The notes under the pieces are model-generated. The model was not told the DNA's origin and did not search any database. It saw nothing but the letters and a program-made list of their open reading frames with translations. Source: Avimonoglobus sp965151315 (GTDB taxonomy: Bacteria > Bacillota > Clostridia > UBA1381). From it: DNA of 35,473 bases. Position numbers and translations under genes: made by a program. This document shows, in pieces, positions 33,495 through 35,473 of the stretch; the first letter of the stretch is position 1, and every line of letters starts with the position of its first letter. The stretch is taken from contig CBCTZG010000027.1 of assembly GCA_965151315.1 (NCBI GenBank), positions 1 to 35,473 of the forward strand, written 5' to 3'.

Positions 33495-35318
33495 ATGACA
33501 ACTAAACTCAAAAAGAAACAAAAACTAAGGAATAACGAATACTACGATATTCAGGCAATTTATGACGAACTATATGACAAATCTACTAAAAATCATTGTT
33601 TCAAAAACCTTGTCGATTTAATAATCAATGAACAAAATATAATGCTTGCATATAGGAATATTAAGAAAAATAAAGGCAGTAAAACAAAAGGCACGAATAA
33701 ATCAACAATAATTGATTTAGGAAAAAGCGAACCCGAAAAGTTAATAAACTATGTTAAGAACCGACTTAGGAATTATCATCCACAATCGGTTAGACGGGTA
33801 GAAATTCCAAAGCTAAATGGAAAAACAAGACCTTTGGGTATTCCTACAATAGAAGATAGGCTTATACAACAATGTATAAAGCAAGTATTAGAACCAATCT
33901 GTGAGGCAAAATTCCATAAGCATAGTTATGGTTTCAGACCAAACAGAAGCACTCATCACGCAATGGCAAGAATGATGAAGTTGACCAATAGACACGATTT
34001 TCAATTTGTGGTTGACATTGATATTAAAGGTTTCTTTGATAATGTTAATCACGCAAAATTATTGAAGCAAATATGGTCTTTGGGAATACAAGATAAAAAT
34101 TTACTATGTATAATTTCTAAAATGTTAAAGGCTGAAATTAAAGGCGAAGGAATACCGACAAAAGGTGTTCCGCAAGGTGGAATATTATCACCATTACTAT
34201 CAAATATCGTATTAAATGAATTGGATTGGTGGATTTCAAATCAATGGGAAACACACAAAACACACAAAGAATATGGTAATGATAGTAATCGGTTGAGAGC
34301 CTTAAAACAAAGTAATTTGAAAGAGGTATTCTTTGTAAGATACGCTGACGATTTCAAGCTTTTCTGTAAAGACAGAAAAACAGCTGAAAAAATGTTCATT
34401 GCAACAAGAGATTGGTTAAAGGCAAGATTAAATTTAGAAATAAGCCCTGAAAAATCAAAAATTGTCAATCTAAAAAGACATTATTCAGAGTTTTTAGGAA
34501 TTAAGCTGAAACAATGGAAAAAGGGAGATAAATATGTCATTAGGTCGCATATGACAGATAAAGCTATTAAAAACTGTAAAGAAAATCTGAAAGACAAAAT
34601 CAAAAATATGCAGAAATACAACTCTGTAGAAAGTGTGTATGAATACAATTCAGCAGTTTTGGGTATGCACAACTACTACAGTATGGCGGTATGTGTAAAT
34701 TGCGATTTTAACAGAATAGCCTTTGATGTTGACCGAACCTTAAAAAACAGAACTAAGAATATAGCAAGTAATAAAGGTAATAAAAATAAAGCATACATAA
34801 AATACTATGGTAGCTATAATAGGAAAATTATATTTGTGCAAGGTATTGCATTATATCCAATTCCGGCAATAACTACAAGAACAATAAAGGGCTTTAAACA
34901 AGCAACTTGTAATTATACGGAAGAGGGACGGAAAATTATTCACGATAAGTTGCAAAGCATAAGCAAAAATGTACTTGAATACATTATGTCAAATCCTGCG
35001 AAAAGCAGGAGTGCAGAATATAATGATAACAGAATTTCATTATATGTAGGACAACAAGGTAAATGTTTTGTAACTGGGGAATACTTGAAACTCGGACAAA
35101 TGCACGCACATCATAAAATTCCAAAGTCGTTGGGTGGAACAGATGATTATGATAACTTGGTCTTTGTAACAGACATAATTCACACTTTAATTCACGCAAC
35201 AACAGAAGCCACCATAAAAGAATGCTTAAAAAACCTTTCAAATTGCATAATAAACTATTCGAGGTTAAATAAATTTAGAGTATTAGTTGGGAATTGTGAG
35301 ATTGTAGAAAATAAGTAA
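33495..35318 (+). CDS. ltrA: Group II intron reverse transcriptase/maturase with HNH endonuclease
   Basis: The 607-residue protein contains the RT blocks PKLNGKTRPLGIPTIEDRLIQ, SYGFRPNRSTHHAM, FVVDIDIKGFFDNVNH, GVPQGGILSPLLSNIVLNELD and VRYADDFKLFCK (catalytic YADD, 283-286). The X/maturase region follows (YNSAVLGMHNYYSMA). The end is an HNH nuclease: CFVTGEY (about 524), HAHHKIPKSLGG (His539/His540) and DDYDNLVFV. RT and HNH active residues are intact, so the intron may still be mobile. The protein would help the intron RNA fold, splice and re-insert by target-primed reverse transcription. ATG 33495 follows AAAGGAGTAATGCCGACTT. It is encoded in the domain IV position. Confidence 0.95.
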   Translation: MTTKLKKKQKLRNNEYYDIQAIYDELYDKSTKNHCFKNLVDLIINEQNIMLAYRNIKKNKGSKTKGTNKSTIIDLGKSEPEKLINYVKNRLRNYHPQSVRRVEIPKLNGKTRPLGIPTIEDRLIQQCIKQVLEPICEAKFHKHSYGFRPNRSTHHAMARMMKLTNRHDFQFVVDIDIKGFFDNVNHAKLLKQIWSLGIQDKNLLCIISKMLKAEIKGEGIPTKGVPQGGILSPLLSNIVLNELDWWISNQWETHKTHKEYGNDSNRLRALKQSNLKEVFFVRYADDFKLFCKDRKTAEKMFIATRDWLKARLNLEISPEKSKIVNLKRHYSEFLGIKLKQWKKGDKYVIRSHMTDKAIKNCKENLKDKIKNMQKYNSVESVYEYNSAVLGMHNYYSMAVCVNCDFNRIAFDVDRTLKNRTKNIASNKGNKNKAYIKYYGSYNRKIIFVQGIALYPIPAITTRTIKGFKQATCNYTEEGRKIIHDKLQSISKNVLEYIMSNPAKSRSAEYNDNRISLYVGQQGKCFVTGEYLKLGQMHAHHKIPKSLGGTDDYDNLVFVTDIIHTLIHATTEATIKECLKNLSNCIINYSRLNKFRVLVGNCEIVENK

Positions 35319-35330
35319 ATATTGATGGAA

Positions 35331-35362
35331 CGCCGTGTGCGGTGAAAGTCGCAAGCACGGTG
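35331..35362 (+). ncRNA. Group II intron domain V
   Basis: CGCCGTG pairs with CACGGTG, then TGCGGT with GTCGCA-type pairing, capped by a GAAA tetraloop, with a two-base bulge (AG) on the 3' side. This is the catalytic hairpin of group II introns. The CGC at its foot takes the catalytic-triad position. Domain VI follows (GGTAGAGATAATATCA...TTACCTATC). Confidence 0.85.
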
Positions 35363-35412
35363 TAGAGTGGGGGAAAAGGTAGAGATAATATCAAAGCCTT
35401 ACCTATCACTAT

Positions 35413-35473
35413 CAAAGGAATGTCAACGCCAGTGATAAAATGAAAGAAAACGCCGAGGAAAAAATGTAGGTTT
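35413..35473 (+). other. virB4: 3' flank of the intron, presumed virB4 3' exon (incomplete)
   Basis: Only 61 bases are present after the likely intron end. One frame reads KMKENAEEKM, which resembles the K-E-N-x-x-x-K segment usually following 'DYVWDK' in this VirB4 family, but it meets TAG at 35467-35469. With an intron ending at 35412, the joined frame stops earlier (TGA at 35433-35435). Whether virB4 really resumes cannot be decided from this length. Confidence 0.35.

Larger units (their letters stand above)
32724..35412 (+). mobile_element. Group II intron inserted in virB4
   Basis: The intron begins with GTGCG at 32724, the standard 5' motif, directly after exon bases GACAAAG. The intron sequence CTTTGTT at 33146-33152 can pair with these seven bases (one G-U), as expected for EBS1-IBS1. 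Domain V is at 35331-35362. The likely 3' end is in CCTATCACTAT near 35412; the exact base is uncertain. About 740 bases of structured RNA region (domains I-IV part) precede the encoded reverse transcriptase and contain no other gene. The intron is much more AT-rich than the host gene. It lies in the same orientation as virB4, which allows splicing. Confidence 0.9.

Overview
The window looks like DNA from a gut-type anaerobic Firmicute (class Clostridia). Shine-Dalgarno sites are strong (AGGAGG type). The gene families present are a ferredoxin remnant, secreted YD-repeat proteins, sortase/Cna_B surface proteins and a Gram-positive VirB4/PrgI conjugation set. By eye the left third (1-12.3 kb) is GC-rich, the middle (12.4-32.7 kb) is clearly more AT-rich, and the last 2.7 kb is strongly AT-rich. 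This suggests three layers: a host chromosome or older island, an integrated conjugative element (ICE), and a group II intron inside the ICE. No rRNA, tRNA, CRISPR array, integrase, relaxase or coupling protein is visible.

Region 1 (1-1.4 kb): a small conserved protein on the minus strand, a decayed ferredoxin reading frame upstream of it, and a divergent dihydrofolate-reductase-like (RibD C-terminal family) gene with its own promoter, an upstream palindrome and a terminator. Region 2 (1.5-12.3 kb): a polymorphic-toxin type locus. It holds a 1401-residue secreted protein with a propeller-like centre, then a 1708-residue secreted Rhs/YD-repeat protein whose variable C-terminus is an AvrRpt2/C39-like cysteine peptidase. 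Next comes a secreted two-domain stalk protein that is the best candidate for immunity or accessory partner, and then a 159-bp near-identical orphan copy of the Rhs core, cut off where the AT-rich element begins.

Region 3 (12.4-32.7 kb): the ICE transfer/maintenance cluster, all on the plus strand. It contains ParA, ParB, an orphan RelE/HigB-like protein, a degenerate CpaE/MinD-like protein and a membrane-anchored surface protein. These are followed by a class D-like sortase, a secreted transglutaminase-like protein, a 2119-residue adhesin (thioester head, 17 Cna_B domains), a VirB2-like small membrane protein, a VirB6-like protein, a membrane-bound C39-like peptidase, DUF3789, PrgI-like, a TraC/VirB4 N-terminal-like protein and VirB4. 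An AAA/DUF4143 ATPase with its own consensus promoter and terminator sits in the middle as cargo. Two related hairpins with compensatory stem changes lie before the transglutaminase and VirB2 genes and look like a repeated structured RNA element. Region 4 (32.7-35.4 kb): a group II intron with reverse transcriptase/HNH protein, inserted in virB4 just before the expected Walker B region.

Working together, the ICE genes would partition the excised element (ParAB), build a Gram-positive type IV secretion channel (PrgI, VirB4, VirB6, VirB2-like, peptidase), and display a covalently cross-linked adhesin (sortase, transglutaminase, thioester, isopeptide) that could stabilise mating pairs. That combination and the paired RNA element are the most interesting parts of the window.
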